DNA of 64,000 nucleotides from Cytophagaceae bacterium (GCA_947458545.1 CANGYH010000001.1:1612001-1676000), one strand, 5' to 3'; numbered from the stretch's first letter, positions 52,003 to 61,636 are shown. Numbers and translations: made by a program. Notes: generated by a model from the sequence alone, not told the origin.

Positions 52003-54186
52003 ATGTTTGATACCCTTAAAGGTTTTGGTTTTGCCTTGCTGCTGGCCGCAGGTATTGCCGCCACGCCTGCGCAGGCACAAAACCGCACGGCCTTCTGCCA
52101 TACAGACGAGCACGCCGCCGAGCTGGAGCATAACAACCCTGCCCTGGCCCAACTGCGCGCCAATCTGGATGCCCAGGTGGCCCAGATCTTGCAGCAGCGC
52201 GCCGTAGAGCGGAATAGCCCCATGCGCTACGTGGTGCCGGTGGTGGTGCACATCGTGCACCAGTTTGGCTCAGAGAACATCGAAAAGCAGGCCGTGCTGA
52301 ACTCGCTCCGCGTGCTGAACGAAGACTTTGCCCGCCGTAATGCCGATACCACGCAGGCAAGGGCCGCTTTCAATGCGATTGCCTCGGATCTGAACATAGA
52401 GTTCCGCCTGGCGACGATAGACCCGAGCGGCAACCCCACAGACGGCATCACCCGCGTGCAGAGCCCCTACACCGAAGGGCAGGCCAACATCCCACGCGAC
52501 AGCGTGAAGTACAGCCGTGCCTGGCCTACCAACCGATACTTCAACATCTGGGTGGTGCGTTCCATCTATTCAGATCCTTCTCAGCAGGGCACCATCCTGG
52601 GTTATGCGCAGTTTCCGTACCCACAGGGTGGGCAGACGTGGCGCACCTGGGGCATCGTAATGATTGCGCCAGAGGTAAACAACAGCACAGGCACAGGCCG
52701 CAGCCGTACCCTGACGCATGAGGCGGGCCACTGCTTTAACCTGTTGCATACCTTCCAGAGCGGTTGCACGGGCGGAGACCAGGTGGCCGACACCCCACCT
52801 GCTGCCCGAGACACTTACACCTGCAACCGCAGCCAAAACACCTGCAGCAACGACTCGCCCAATCAGCCAGATATGATTGAGAACTACATGTCGTACGATG
52901 CGTGCCAGAACATGTTTACCCGTGGGCAGGCTGCCCGCGCCGGCGCCGTAATGACGGCCGTGGCCGACATCCGCACCCTGACGTCTGCCGCTAACCTGGC
53001 TGCTACGGGGGTAGACAGCGCCGGCCTTGCCAATGCCCAACTGGGCAAACCTGTGGCAGACTTTGGCGCCGCAACAGATCAGGTTTGCCAAGGGGCCAAC
53101 GTGCAGATCCTCGACGGTAGCTGGAACGGCACCGTAGACAACACCTGGCGTTTCCGCTACATCTGCCCAGGCACGCGCAACTACATCTACGAGGGTGTGG
53201 GCAACGCAGGCCGCAACCCGACGGTGATTTACGATACGGCGGGTGTTTTCCCCATTACGCTCATCGTAAGCAACGGCGCAGGCTCTGACACGATTACGCG
53301 CACCATCTTCCGCGTCAACCCATCGCAAGGGCGGGTAGTAGGCCCGATCCGGCAGTCTTTTGAGTCTGGCCGGTTAGACGACAACGCAGACATCTTCCAG
53401 AACTGGCGCTCTGAGCCTGCCACAGCCGCAGGCTACCAGATTACCAACGCTGCCGCTACGGAAGGCTCGCAGTCTATCCGCATCTTCAACGTATCGGGCA
53501 CGGGGGGCGTCATTGCCGGGCGCGACCGTTACCTCTACTCGCCAGTGCTGAACCTCTCTGGCCTGTCTGCGCCCAAAATCTACTTTAAGCGCGCCCTGAG
53601 CCGCCGCACCCTAACCGCCACCGCCGACAGGCTCACAGTTGAGATATCAGGCAACTGCGGTCTGAGCTGGACAACACGCGGCACCCGCAGCATGACGACA
53701 ACCCCTGCCCTATTCTCGGTAGCCAGCACCAACACCTCGCGCAACTGGGCGCCGACATCCAGCCAATGGGCGCAAGACTCTGTGGTGATTGGCCTGGCCC
53801 AGCGCGGCAACATCCAGATACGGTTCAACATGCAGGCGGGCAATGCCAGCCCCCTCTATCTGGATGATATTCAGGTGGGCGACCGCCTGGCTACGGCTAC
53901 GGCCATCAGCCAACTAGTAGGCGGCTGCACCGAATGCCTAAACTTAGAGGTGGCACCTATGCCTGCCACGGGCTCGGCCATGATTGAGGCAGGCTCGTCT
54001 CGGAGCATGGCTACGCTTACGGTGCTAGACCTGAGCGGCCGGGTGCTGGCCCAGCGCAACCTTGCCCCGGGCGTACAGGCCCAGAGCCTGGGTAGCCTTG
54101 CCCCCAGCCTTGCCAACGGCACCTACATCATCCGCCTGGATGCGCCCGAAGGCCGTATGACCAAGCGACTGGTGGTGCAGCAATAA
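52003..54186 (+). CDS. Secreted M43 metalloprotease with T9SS sorting domain, paralogue 3 (divergent)
   Basis: A 727-residue exported zinc protease, the most diverged of the four. Signal peptide about 1-25 (ending TPAQAQ). The zinc site is THEAGHCFNLLHTF with His239, Glu240, His243 and His249, and a Met-turn in NYMSYDACQNMFTRGQ. The segment equivalent to RRDPQGNCTNGITR reads TIDPSGNPTDGITR, and a CTGGDQVADTPP insertion follows the zinc site. The C-terminal T9SS domain is present (about 655-727, LEVAPMPATGSAMIEAG), with PMP in place of the usual PNP. The frame opens at 51961; I chose the ATG at 52003, which begins the signal. It is followed by a terminator. Confidence 0.9.
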   Translation: MFDTLKGFGFALLLAAGIAATPAQAQNRTAFCHTDEHAAELEHNNPALAQLRANLDAQVAQILQQRAVERNSPMRYVVPVVVHIVHQFGSENIEKQAVLNSLRVLNEDFARRNADTTQARAAFNAIASDLNIEFRLATIDPSGNPTDGITRVQSPYTEGQANIPRDSVKYSRAWPTNRYFNIWVVRSIYSDPSQQGTILGYAQFPYPQGGQTWRTWGIVMIAPEVNNSTGTGRSRTLTHEAGHCFNLLHTFQSGCTGGDQVADTPPAARDTYTCNRSQNTCSNDSPNQPDMIENYMSYDACQNMFTRGQAARAGAVMTAVADIRTLTSAANLAATGVDSAGLANAQLGKPVADFGAATDQVCQGANVQILDGSWNGTVDNTWRFRYICPGTRNYIYEGVGNAGRNPTVIYDTAGVFPITLIVSNGAGSDTITRTIFRVNPSQGRVVGPIRQSFESGRLDDNADIFQNWRSEPATAAGYQITNAAATEGSQSIRIFNVSGTGGVIAGRDRYLYSPVLNLSGLSAPKIYFKRALSRRTLTATADRLTVEISGNCGLSWTTRGTRSMTTTPALFSVASTNTSRNWAPTSSQWAQDSVVIGLAQRGNIQIRFNMQAGNASPLYLDDIQVGDRLATATAISQLVGGCTECLNLEVAPMPATGSAMIEAGSSRSMATLTVLDLSGRVLAQRNLAPGVQAQSLGSLAPSLANGTYIIRLDAPEGRMTKRLVVQQ

Positions 54187-54204
54187 GCAGACGCACATCC
54201 ACTT

Positions 54205-54239
54205 AAAGCCCCCGGTTGCCTAAAGCAGCCGGGGGCTTT
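54205..54239 (+). terminator. Intrinsic terminator after M43 paralogue 3
   Basis: A 15-bp stem (54205-54219 with 54225-54239, one G-T pair) with a five-base loop, continuing into a T-run to 54242. Confidence 0.85.
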
Positions 54240-54333
54240 TTTATGGGCCCAAGGCAGGCCTAAGGCCACCTGGACAGTAGGCAATGCAATGCAGCGGCAG
54301 GGCTCTAGTAACATAGGCGTAACATAGACTGCC

Positions 54334-54341
54334 TAGCTTTG
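54334..54341 (+). promoter_or_regulatory. TAnnTTTG -7 element of the phosphate transporter gene
   Basis: TAGCTTTG at 54334-54341 matches the consensus and lies 45 bases before the ATG at 54387, after the M43 terminator. Confidence 0.35.
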
Positions 54342-54386
54342 GGCCGTTTTGTGGGCGCTGCTCCCTCCCGCCAATTACATCACATT

Positions 54387-55781
54387 ATGGGTTTCGAGCT
54401 AGAACCCAGCTATACGCTGCTGCTTTTCTTCTGCTTGCTCTGTGCCTGCGGGTTTGAGTTCGTCAATGGCTTTCACGACACGGCCAACGCCGTAGCGACG
54501 GTGATTTACACCAACTCGCTGCCGCCGCTGGTGGCGGTAGTGCTGAGCGGGTTGCTCAATTTCATAGGGGTTTTTCTGGGCGGTATTACGGTTGCCATGG
54601 GCATCGTAAATCTGCTGCCCGTAGAGAGTTTAATAGACCAGAACCTGAACCACAGTTTGGCGATGGTGTTTGCGCTGTTGCTCTCGGCCATTGCCTGGAA
54701 CCTGGGCACCTGGTGGCTGGGGCTGCCAAGCTCTAGCTCGCATACCCTCATTGGCTCTATCATAGGCGTGGGGCTGGCTTTCTCGTTGCTGCCTGGCGAG
54801 CACCAGGCCGCCGTAAACTGGAGCAAAGCCGGAGAGATTGGCATGTCGCTGCTGATCTCGCCGCTGTTTGGCTTTGCCTCTACCATAGCGTTGATGCTGG
54901 TGCTGCGCCGCCTCAACCCCGGCCCCAAGCTGTTTAGCGAGCCACCCAAGCGCAAGGCACCTCCGGCATGGATACGCTCCATCCTGGTGCTGACGTGCTC
55001 TGGCGTGTCGCTTAGCCACGGTGCCAACGACGGGCAAAAGGGCGTGGGCCTTATCATGCTAATCCTGATAGGCATTGTGCCTGCGCAGTTTGCCCTGGAT
55101 GCAGGCCGCAATCCGGCCGAGCTTAAGGCCCACCTGACCCAGACCGAGCAGGTGCTGGCCCGGTTCGACACCGGCCGCCTATCTGGCCCGGAGCGCGATG
55201 CCTACCGCCTGGCACGTACAAACCTGGCCGACTTGCAGCAAGTACCTACTGACGTGGCGGCCTTCTCTAAGCAAGATGCCTTCCGCATCAGAAAAGACAT
55301 CTTACTGGTGACACGTGAGACGGACCGAATCTTGAAAGGAGGCAACCTGACCCTGGCCCAGGCAGACCAAGCCACACTAAAAGCAGGCATGGCAGGTATG
55401 CGCCGCTATACAGACTATGCCCCGCGCTGGGTAATCATCATCATTTCGCTCTCGCTGGGGCTGGGCACCATGGTTGGGTGGAAGCGTATCGTACGCACCA
55501 TTGGCGAGAAGATCGGCAAGCAACACCTGACCTACGCCCAAGGCATGAGCTCGGAGCTGGTGGCGGCCAGCACGATCGGCCTATCCACCTATCTGGGCCT
55601 GCCCGTGAGCACGACACATGTGCTAAGCTCGGGCATTGCGGGCTCGATGGTAGCCAGCAAGGGCATGAACAACCTGCAGCCTGCCACCATCCGCAACATC
55701 GCTCTGGCCTGGGTGCTCACCTTACCCGTGACGATGACCATGTCTGGCACCATTTACCTGCTGCTCCGCAGCATTCTGTAA
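54387..55781 (+). CDS. PiT-family inorganic phosphate transporter
   Basis: A 464-residue secondary transporter for inorganic phosphate, driven by protons or sodium. The two PiT signature repeats are visible: GFEFVNGFHDTANAVATVIY near the N-terminus and GMSSELVAASTIGLSTYLGLPVSTTH near the C-terminus, plus GLPSSSSHTLIGSIIGVG and SHGANDGQKGVGLIM. About ten membrane segments are predicted, with a hydrophilic helical insert of about 110 residues (about 235-345) between the halves, as is common in Bacteroidota PiT proteins. The ATG at 54387 is preferred to a start at 54339. It separates the third and fourth M43 proteases, with no pho regulators nearby. Confidence 0.93.
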   Translation: MGFELEPSYTLLLFFCLLCACGFEFVNGFHDTANAVATVIYTNSLPPLVAVVLSGLLNFIGVFLGGITVAMGIVNLLPVESLIDQNLNHSLAMVFALLLSAIAWNLGTWWLGLPSSSSHTLIGSIIGVGLAFSLLPGEHQAAVNWSKAGEIGMSLLISPLFGFASTIALMLVLRRLNPGPKLFSEPPKRKAPPAWIRSILVLTCSGVSLSHGANDGQKGVGLIMLILIGIVPAQFALDAGRNPAELKAHLTQTEQVLARFDTGRLSGPERDAYRLARTNLADLQQVPTDVAAFSKQDAFRIRKDILLVTRETDRILKGGNLTLAQADQATLKAGMAGMRRYTDYAPRWVIIIISLSLGLGTMVGWKRIVRTIGEKIGKQHLTYAQGMSSELVAASTIGLSTYLGLPVSTTHVLSSGIAGSMVASKGMNNLQPATIRNIALAWVLTLPVTMTMSGTIYLLLRSIL

Positions 55782-55782
55782 G

Positions 55783-55822
55783 CTTGCACAAGGCCCGTTC
55801 GGTAAGACGGGCCTCATGCAAG
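55783..55822. terminator. Hairpin between convergent phosphate transporter and M43 paralogue 4
   Basis: AGGCCCGT (55791-55798) pairs with ACGGGCCT (55807-55814), extended by CTTGCA/TGCAAG (55783-55788 with 55817-55822). It starts two bases after the transporter stop and lacks a T-tract, so termination is probable but not certain. Confidence 0.55.
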
Positions 55823-55911
55823 GCGCCGGTTTATCAGAGACCTACCGTCAGACGGCACCCCGGGGTTATGGTGCGTCAGCAAATATCCAGGTGCAATTAC
55901 CACCAGAAGGC

Positions 55912-58032
55912 TTAGTGTACGGGCTGCACGAGCAGGCGCTCTTGCCAGCGGCGGCTGCCCTGCACCACTTGCAGCATGTACAAGCCGGGGCTAAGGGCCC
56001 TTAGAGAGAGCGTTGCCCGGCCTGCACTCATGGCACCTTGCTGCACCAGGCGGCCGGTGGCGTCGCTAAGGGTATAGCTGGCGCGGGCAGGGTCTGACAA
56101 TACGACGCTGGTATAACCTTGGGCCGGATTAGGCGCCACACTCAGCAATGGCACCCGCTCTGCAGACAAGGCCGTTACAGAGGCCGTATCTACCACCACG
56201 AGGCTGTCAATAAAGAGGGCATTGCCACCACCGGCCGTAAGCTCGAAGCGGAAGCGGACAAAGGCATTGCTCTGCAACCCGTTGAGCGATATAACCTCGG
56301 TGCGCCAGTCTGAGGCTGTGGGCCGGTATGTACCCGTAAAGAGGCTCTGCTGGGTATAAACGGCCGTAGGCCCACCGGCTGCACCAGAGCGCGTTGTGCG
56401 CAACCTAAAGGGCTGGTTGCAGGCTGGCGATACAAACAGCCGGAGCACATCCACATCGCCCAGGGCACGGCGGGCACCGGCGTATTTATAGCGCAGCACC
56501 GCTGTGGGCGCTATGGTAGCCAGGTTGTAAGCCGGTGTGGTGATGGCTACCACGCTGCCTGCCTGGTGCAAGATGGGCTGCACCCGCAGGGCCGTGGGGC
56601 TGGCAAAACCTACCAAGCCAGAGCGCTGCCAGCCGGGTGTCCCTGCGGGCTGCTCGCGCAGCCAAAGTTGGGTGCTGTCTCCGTTTAGTTGGGGCCAGGT
56701 GGGATTTTCGAAGTCCTCGGCCTGGCCGGGCTGGTAGCCGGGCTGCCCGCTCAACACGCGGATGGTATCTCTGAAAAACAGCGTATCGGCCCCCTGGCGA
56801 TTGCTGGCAATAAGCCTGATGGAGTACACCCCGGGCTGAGTATAACGGGCCGTGGCCCGCAGCCCGATGGCGGTGTCTGGGCTGCTGCCGGGTAGCAGCC
56901 AACGAAGCTGGGTAGAGTCTTGCCCGCCTGCAACGAGGTTGGCCCCCAGCGCCAGGGCCTGGCCCGGGCAAACCACGGTAGCGGGTATAGAGACTGCTAC
57001 CTGGGGCGGGCATGGCCTGGGTGCCAACAACACACCGGTGGCCTGGAGGTTCTCGGCCGTCCAGAGGTTGTTGCGGGCGCCCAGGCTGCTTTGGCTGGCA
57101 ATGCGCATGCGCGCACACTGCCCGGCGGTAAACATGAAACGGCAGCTTGCATACTCCATAAAATTTTGCACGTTGGAGTTGGTGCCGCAGGGGGCGTAAT
57201 TGGTGGGGCAGCCAAAGCCTACCACGCCGCTGGTGTTGGGGGTATCGTCTACCCCATCGTCTATGTTGCAGTTGCTGGCCTGGCCGGTGCTGTTGCTGTT
57301 GCCCCAGGTGTGGGCCAGGTTAAAGTAATGGCCTATCTCGTGGGGCAGCGTGGTGGCGATGGTGCCATTGGGGCGGCGGCCCATTACTTCGGCCCGCATT
57401 ACTACACCCTCGCGGCTGGGGTTTGGGGCTGTGCCGGGGTAGTAGGCGTAGCCATTTACGGGCGTTGAGCCCGACACGGCATTGCGCGCCACCCACACAT
57501 TGAGGTAGCGGCGGGTGTTCCAGCTCACCACGGCCTTCATGTTCTCGCCGCCGGCGTTGGTGATGGCCGCATCTACCCAGCGGGTAATGCCATTGGTGCA
57601 GTTGCCTTGCGGGTCTAAACGGGCGAGGCGGAACTCGAACCTGGCGTTGCCGATGCGGCTCTTAAACTCTGGTACTACCTGGGCGGTATCTGGGTTGCGG
57701 CCGTTGTAGCGGTCGTTAAGCAGCGCGATGGCCTCTTCTATCTGGGTGTCGGTCAGGTTCTCCGAACCAAAGTTGTGAAAGATGTGCACCACCACGGGGA
57801 TGATGCGCAGTGTGTCGGTGCTGGCCACACGGCCCTGGCGGCGGGCCTGCTCGGCGTCGCGCGTTTCGGCCTCTAGCCTCCGGAGGTTCTCGCGCAGCTC
57901 AGGCTGGTCGGCCAGTGCCCGTTGCACCATCAGGTCTGTACCGCAGGGCAACTCTTGTGCCTGGGCCATGGGCAAAGCCCCCAACGTCATGGCAGCGGCA
58001 AACAAGGCCGTGCCCCACTTCTTCAATAGCAT
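55912..58032 (-). CDS. Secreted M43 metalloprotease with T9SS sorting domain, paralogue 4
   Basis: A 706-residue exported zinc protease on the opposite strand to the other three. Signal peptide about 1-26 (ending PMAQAQ). Zinc site PHEIGHYFNLAHTWG has His231, Glu232, His235 and His241, and the Met-turn is in NFMEYASCRFMFTAGQ, where Glu replaces Asp. LDPQGNCTNGITR is conserved. PKD-like and beta-sandwich regions (FRFELTAGGGNALFIDSLVV) lead to the T9SS domain (LSVAPNPAQGYTSVVL). The N-terminal LRENLRRLEAETRDAEQARRQGRVAS is nearly the same as in paralogue 2. The longer frame to 58083 is not credible; the ATG at 58032 starts the signal. Confidence 0.92.
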   Translation of the reverse strand: MLLKKWGTALFAAAMTLGALPMAQAQELPCGTDLMVQRALADQPELRENLRRLEAETRDAEQARRQGRVASTDTLRIIPVVVHIFHNFGSENLTDTQIEEAIALLNDRYNGRNPDTAQVVPEFKSRIGNARFEFRLARLDPQGNCTNGITRWVDAAITNAGGENMKAVVSWNTRRYLNVWVARNAVSGSTPVNGYAYYPGTAPNPSREGVVMRAEVMGRRPNGTIATTLPHEIGHYFNLAHTWGNSNSTGQASNCNIDDGVDDTPNTSGVVGFGCPTNYAPCGTNSNVQNFMEYASCRFMFTAGQCARMRIASQSSLGARNNLWTAENLQATGVLLAPRPCPPQVAVSIPATVVCPGQALALGANLVAGGQDSTQLRWLLPGSSPDTAIGLRATARYTQPGVYSIRLIASNRQGADTLFFRDTIRVLSGQPGYQPGQAEDFENPTWPQLNGDSTQLWLREQPAGTPGWQRSGLVGFASPTALRVQPILHQAGSVVAITTPAYNLATIAPTAVLRYKYAGARRALGDVDVLRLFVSPACNQPFRLRTTRSGAAGGPTAVYTQQSLFTGTYRPTASDWRTEVISLNGLQSNAFVRFRFELTAGGGNALFIDSLVVVDTASVTALSAERVPLLSVAPNPAQGYTSVVLSDPARASYTLSDATGRLVQQGAMSAGRATLSLRALSPGLYMLQVVQGSRRWQERLLVQPVH

Positions 58033-58100
58033 GGTTAACCGATTAAGACAGGCGGCTTCAGACAGGCAGCCAACAAAGTGCAAACAAAGCCTACAGTCTC

Positions 58101-58108
58101 CAAATATA
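58101..58108 (-). promoter_or_regulatory. TAnnTTTG -7 element of M43 paralogue 4
   Basis: On the minus strand TATATTTG (58108-58101) matches the -7 consensus, 68 bases before the ATG at 58032. It is downstream of the neighbouring membrane-protein gene, so the protease has its own promoter. Confidence 0.35.
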
Positions 58109-58152
58109 ATTCGGACTGCTTGCTGAATTAACCTACTTTTCTTGGGCAGTGT

Positions 58153-59880
58153 TTAGTCGCGCGGAGGATGTTTGTACCTGAAGCCGTCTCGCAGGCTAGG
58201 GCCGCGTTGCTGCAGCAGGGGCAGGTCTTGCGGGCGGTAGATGCAAGGCAGCGGCGTGCACCAGCAGTTAGGGTGCTTCTCTCGGCCGGCCGTGTGCGTA
58301 GCCGGAAAGCGATACCGGTCGCCTAGTGCCGTGATGAGCCGGTAGGGCCAGTGGGCCACAAAGTTGGAGCCTGCCTCTTGGCACCACTCTACCTCGGGGT
58401 AGGGTGCGGGGTACAGCAGCACCTGGCGGGTGTAGGGGGTAAACTCCCCCAGGCTGCGCAGTGCGGCCACGGCCATCAACCCCGTAATGCCCAACACAAA
58501 GGCCTTGCCTACCCTGCCCAACCACGGCTGCGGCAGGCGGGCCAGCCCCCAGCAAACCAGCCCTAGGCTGGCAAACGTAAGGGCCGCATGGCCATAGCGG
58601 GGCTCGGTGGCAGCAGAAAACCAAAACAGCACGCCAATGCCCTGTACGGCACAAAAGGCCAGGTAGCGCAACCGGCGCTCTGTGCGGCCCAGGCGGCCAA
58701 GGCCCAGGGCGGCGGCTATGGCCCCCACGGCCAAAGAGGCAAAGGCCAGCAAGACGATGAGCCGGTTTTGCAGGTTGAGCCCTTCTAGCAGAAAGGCCCG
58801 CCACCAGGCAGGGTCTGCCAGGCGCTTGGGGCTGTGGTGGATGTCGCCTGCCACCTGTGCCTTGAGGCGGTCTATGACGACGACGGGCATTTTCCAATCT
58901 ACGGCCAGCACGTCTAGCTTGGGTACCAGAAAGTAGAGGTAGCCCGTCATCAGCACGTTGCGGGCAAACCAAGGTGCCAAAAAGAGTACCGCTGCCCCTA
59001 TGGCCACGGCCAGCGATTGGAAACGGCCACGGCCGCGCTGCTCGGCCAACAAGGCCAGCGGCAGCACCAGCAAAGAGAGTGCCGTTACCTTCAGCGTAAA
59101 AGCAAAAATGGGCAGGGCTACAAACAGCAGCCGGCTCAGGGCGGGTTGGGGGCGGTCTGTGCCTAGCAGCCACTCGGCCAATACCACCCAGCTTATAATG
59201 GCCAGGGGCAGGTCTGTACTGTTGCCGCTCATCTGATTGCGGAAGAAGAAGAACGGCAGCGCCGCCACCAGCAGATACAGGCCGCGCACACGGCCGGCCC
59301 ACAAATCGGGCAGGTAGCTAAAGGCATACCAGGCCCCCAGCCAGGCAACCCAGCCGTTGATGTCGTATAAGGGGCGGCCCACCAGCCACTCGAAGCTGTA
59401 AAAAGCCCCTAGCAGGCTCCAATGGCTGTTGTAGGCGAAGTTGGGGTGCAGGTTGCCAAACCCGATGATGACCCCATAATCCAGCATAGAGCGGAAGATG
59501 GGCAGATACCCCACTGCATCGTCGAAGACCTCTGTGGGGCCGGTGGCCTTGAGCAGTGCACAGGCAAAAAGCAGACCCAATGCAGGTGCGGCTATGCCAT
59601 ACCCGGCTTGCCAGCTAAAACCCGCCCGCACCACTTGCCGCACCCGGCGGGCCCCAAGCGGCAACAACGAGCCTATGAAAAGGCCTGCCCCGTACCCATG
59701 CCCTAAGGGCAGCCAAAGTGCCCAAACAGCCACCACCGCAGCGGCAACCATCAACCCCAACACGGCCGTGACGGCGGCCTTGGGTGGGGCAGCATCGGCC
59801 CGGCAAGCCACCAGCAGGCCTGCCCCAAGGGTAAGTACAGAGGCCGTCGTCAGCAGCCAGACGAAGATCAGCAGGAGCAC
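58153..59880 (-). CDS. Polytopic membrane protein of unknown function (LIC_10190-like)
   Basis: A 575-residue integral membrane protein with about 12-14 hydrophobic segments and a hydrophilic C-terminal tail. The loop FGNLHPNFAYNSHWSLLGAF followed by a helical segment, and the YLVPKLDVLAVDWKMPVVVI-like region, recall LIC_10190-family membrane proteins and glycosyltransferase-type membrane enzymes (GT-C layout), but I see no clear D-E/D-D catalytic motif. The tail contains a Cys-rich WCTPLPC segment. Its stop is 121 bases upstream of paralogue 4's start, and it starts three bases before the GNAT gene's stop region, placing it in the surface-polysaccharide block. Function not assigned. Confidence 0.55.
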   Translation of the reverse strand: MLLLIFVWLLTTASVLTLGAGLLVACRADAAPPKAAVTAVLGLMVAAAVVAVWALWLPLGHGYGAGLFIGSLLPLGARRVRQVVRAGFSWQAGYGIAAPALGLLFACALLKATGPTEVFDDAVGYLPIFRSMLDYGVIIGFGNLHPNFAYNSHWSLLGAFYSFEWLVGRPLYDINGWVAWLGAWYAFSYLPDLWAGRVRGLYLLVAALPFFFFRNQMSGNSTDLPLAIISWVVLAEWLLGTDRPQPALSRLLFVALPIFAFTLKVTALSLLVLPLALLAEQRGRGRFQSLAVAIGAAVLFLAPWFARNVLMTGYLYFLVPKLDVLAVDWKMPVVVIDRLKAQVAGDIHHSPKRLADPAWWRAFLLEGLNLQNRLIVLLAFASLAVGAIAAALGLGRLGRTERRLRYLAFCAVQGIGVLFWFSAATEPRYGHAALTFASLGLVCWGLARLPQPWLGRVGKAFVLGITGLMAVAALRSLGEFTPYTRQVLLYPAPYPEVEWCQEAGSNFVAHWPYRLITALGDRYRFPATHTAGREKHPNCWCTPLPCIYRPQDLPLLQQRGPSLRDGFRYKHPPRD

Positions 59881-59883
59881 AGG

Positions 59884-60702
59884 CTAGTAGGCGTCAAAGT
59901 CTATGAGTTCGAAGCGGATCTCGTCTGCGGCAGGGGTCGGTTGGCCTTGCAGATCCAGGTAGATGAGGTTGAGCGGCGAGGGCTTAAGGCGCTCTGGCAG
60001 GCGGCCGTATAGAGTGCCAAAGCGGGTGCCCGGGGCATGGCCGATCCACATCTGCACCCATGGGGTGCCGGGGGCAGCCTCGGCGGCAAGCTCGGGGCGC
60101 TGGCTTAGCATGGCTTGCACAAGGCCACGGTCTGTCTGGCTGTAGAGTTTGCCTCCGGCGGCAAAGTAGCGCCCGGCCGGGCAGCCCACCCGCCACCGGG
60201 CCAGCTCGGCAGAGAAGTGGCTGCTAAAACCTGGCACCGTGCCGGGGTAGCGCACCGGCCCTCGGCCCAGTTGCACATCCAACGGGGCTATGAGCGAGAA
60301 GCCCAGCTTTTTAAGAAAGCCGGGCGTGGAGTTTTGATTGGCCACGCCAATGACAAAGCCGAAGCCGGCCTCGGCGGCGGCTTGGTAGGTGCGGCTGGCC
60401 AGTTGCGTAAACAGGCCCTTGCCCTGGTGGGCCGGATGCGTTGCCGTATTAAGCGACAGCAGGCCACGCACAGGCTGCCCACCCCGCTGGTATTGCACGG
60501 GGATGGTTACATAGTGCCCGGCAAGCGCACCGTCTGGAGCCCAGGCATCGAAGCCTACCACTGTGCCTGCTGGGTTTTGTACATACTGCCACTCCAAAAA
60601 AGCGGCGCTAAACTTTGATACACCCGCAAAAACGCTCGAGAGCAGGCGGGCATACTGGCCCAGGCTGGCAGCGTCGGTGCGGGTAGGTTGCAGGTCGTAC
60701 AT
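59884..60702 (-). CDS. GNAT-family N-acetyltransferase
   Basis: A 272-residue acetyl-CoA-dependent acetyltransferase. The acetyl-CoA-binding motif is in LNTATHPAHQGKGLFTQLAS (about 96-115), where HQGKGL is the Q/R-x-x-G-x-G/A loop. FGFVIGVANQNSTPGFLKKLGF follows, the typical strand with a Phe/Tyr-rich kink. The N-terminal part carries the AGVSKFSAAFLEWQYVQNPAG segment found in acetyltransferases near polysaccharide loci. The C-terminal 100 residues are of unclear role. The ATG at 60702 (MYDLQPTRTD) is preferred; the longer frame is low-complexity. It lies between a membrane protein and a polysaccharide deacetylase, so the acceptor may be a glycan precursor (inference). Confidence 0.8.
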   Translation of the reverse strand: MYDLQPTRTDAASLGQYARLLSSVFAGVSKFSAAFLEWQYVQNPAGTVVGFDAWAPDGALAGHYVTIPVQYQRGGQPVRGLLSLNTATHPAHQGKGLFTQLASRTYQAAAEAGFGFVIGVANQNSTPGFLKKLGFSLIAPLDVQLGRGPVRYPGTVPGFSSHFSAELARWRVGCPAGRYFAAGGKLYSQTDRGLVQAMLSQRPELAAEAAPGTPWVQMWIGHAPGTRFGTLYGRLPERLKPSPLNLIYLDLQGQPTPAADEIRFELIDFDAY

Positions 60703-60781
60703 GGGTTGAGGCGGGAGGGAGATACGCCAGACAAAAGCAGCCACTGGCAGGCCGTTGCCACATGGCGCTGCAAAATAGGGC

Positions 60782-61636
60782 CTAACGCCCGGCCATGGCA
60801 GGCCGAGGCTGCGCATCTTGCGCTAGGCCATCCACAAAGTCTGTATAGCGCTGTAGGCGGGCACCGGCGGCCAGCAGGCCGTCTAGCTTAGCCAGCAGGG
60901 ATTGGCGGCCTACGTACATCAGGGTGTTCATCAGGCGGCTACCCCCCAGGCCAGGGTGCATAAAGCGCTCTTGCTCGGTGTCTATGTCGTAGGGGTGCAG
61001 ATAGCCCAGCACCGGGCCCTGCGCTTGCTTAAAGAGGTGGCGCACATATGCCCCCGGCAAAAGCCGCATGTAAGTGCCGCCTGCAAAGGGCAGATGCCCC
61101 AGGCCTACCCGGGCCGTGCTCATGGGTATCTCCCAGATGCCGTCTATCTGCCTGGGCTTGGTGCCGAAGCCCGGCCAGCCGAAGAGGGGGTTGCGCGCCG
61201 GCAGCACCGAGCTGCTGTAGCGAAGGCCTGCCGCCGCCAATACCCCATGCGCCCAGGGCGTATCTGCCGTTAGCGAGAAGATGGGTGCCCTAAAGCCCTC
61301 TATCTGCCTGGCACCTGCCCGCAGCAGCGCCTCTATGTTGCGGCCAACGTCTTGGGCCAGGCCGCCGGGGCCAAGCTCTGGCAAGGGGCGGTGCGTATGG
61401 GTATGCAGGGCAATCTCGTGGCCTTCGGCGGCAATCTCTTGGATGAGCGAGGGGTAAAGTTCTGCCACCTGCCCCACGGTGAAAAAGGTCGTTTTGGCGT
61501 TGTGGGTCCGTAGCCAGGCCAGGTAGCGGTGGGTGTTGGCAGGTACGCGCTCGCGGTACTGCCGGCCGTCGGGCATCCAGAGGCGGACGTCCTCCAGGTC
61601 GATGGAAAACAGGTATGTCTTACCGTCGGTGGCCAT
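60782..61636 (-). CDS. Polysaccharide deacetylase family protein
   Basis: A 284-residue NodB-homology (CE4-type) protein that would remove N- or O-acetyl groups from a glycan. It opens YLFSIDLEDVRLWMP with the catalytic Asp pair region (DLED), then TTFFTVGQVAELYPSLIQEI, the metal-binding HEIALHTHTHRPL (H-x-x-x-H), GFRAPIFSLTADT and GYLHPYDID near the C-terminus. The layout resembles the XrtA-associated deacetylase group (DUF3473 end). The ATG at 61636 starts at MATDGKT. It precedes the GT2 gene by 10 bases in transcription order reversed on the minus strand (GT2 ends at 61647), so they form one operon. Confidence 0.85.
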   Translation of the reverse strand: MATDGKTYLFSIDLEDVRLWMPDGRQYRERVPANTHRYLAWLRTHNAKTTFFTVGQVAELYPSLIQEIAAEGHEIALHTHTHRPLPELGPGGLAQDVGRNIEALLRAGARQIEGFRAPIFSLTADTPWAHGVLAAAGLRYSSSVLPARNPLFGWPGFGTKPRQIDGIWEIPMSTARVGLGHLPFAGGTYMRLLPGAYVRHLFKQAQGPVLGYLHPYDIDTEQERFMHPGLGGSRLMNTLMYVGRQSLLAKLDGLLAAGARLQRYTDFVDGLAQDAQPRPAMAGR

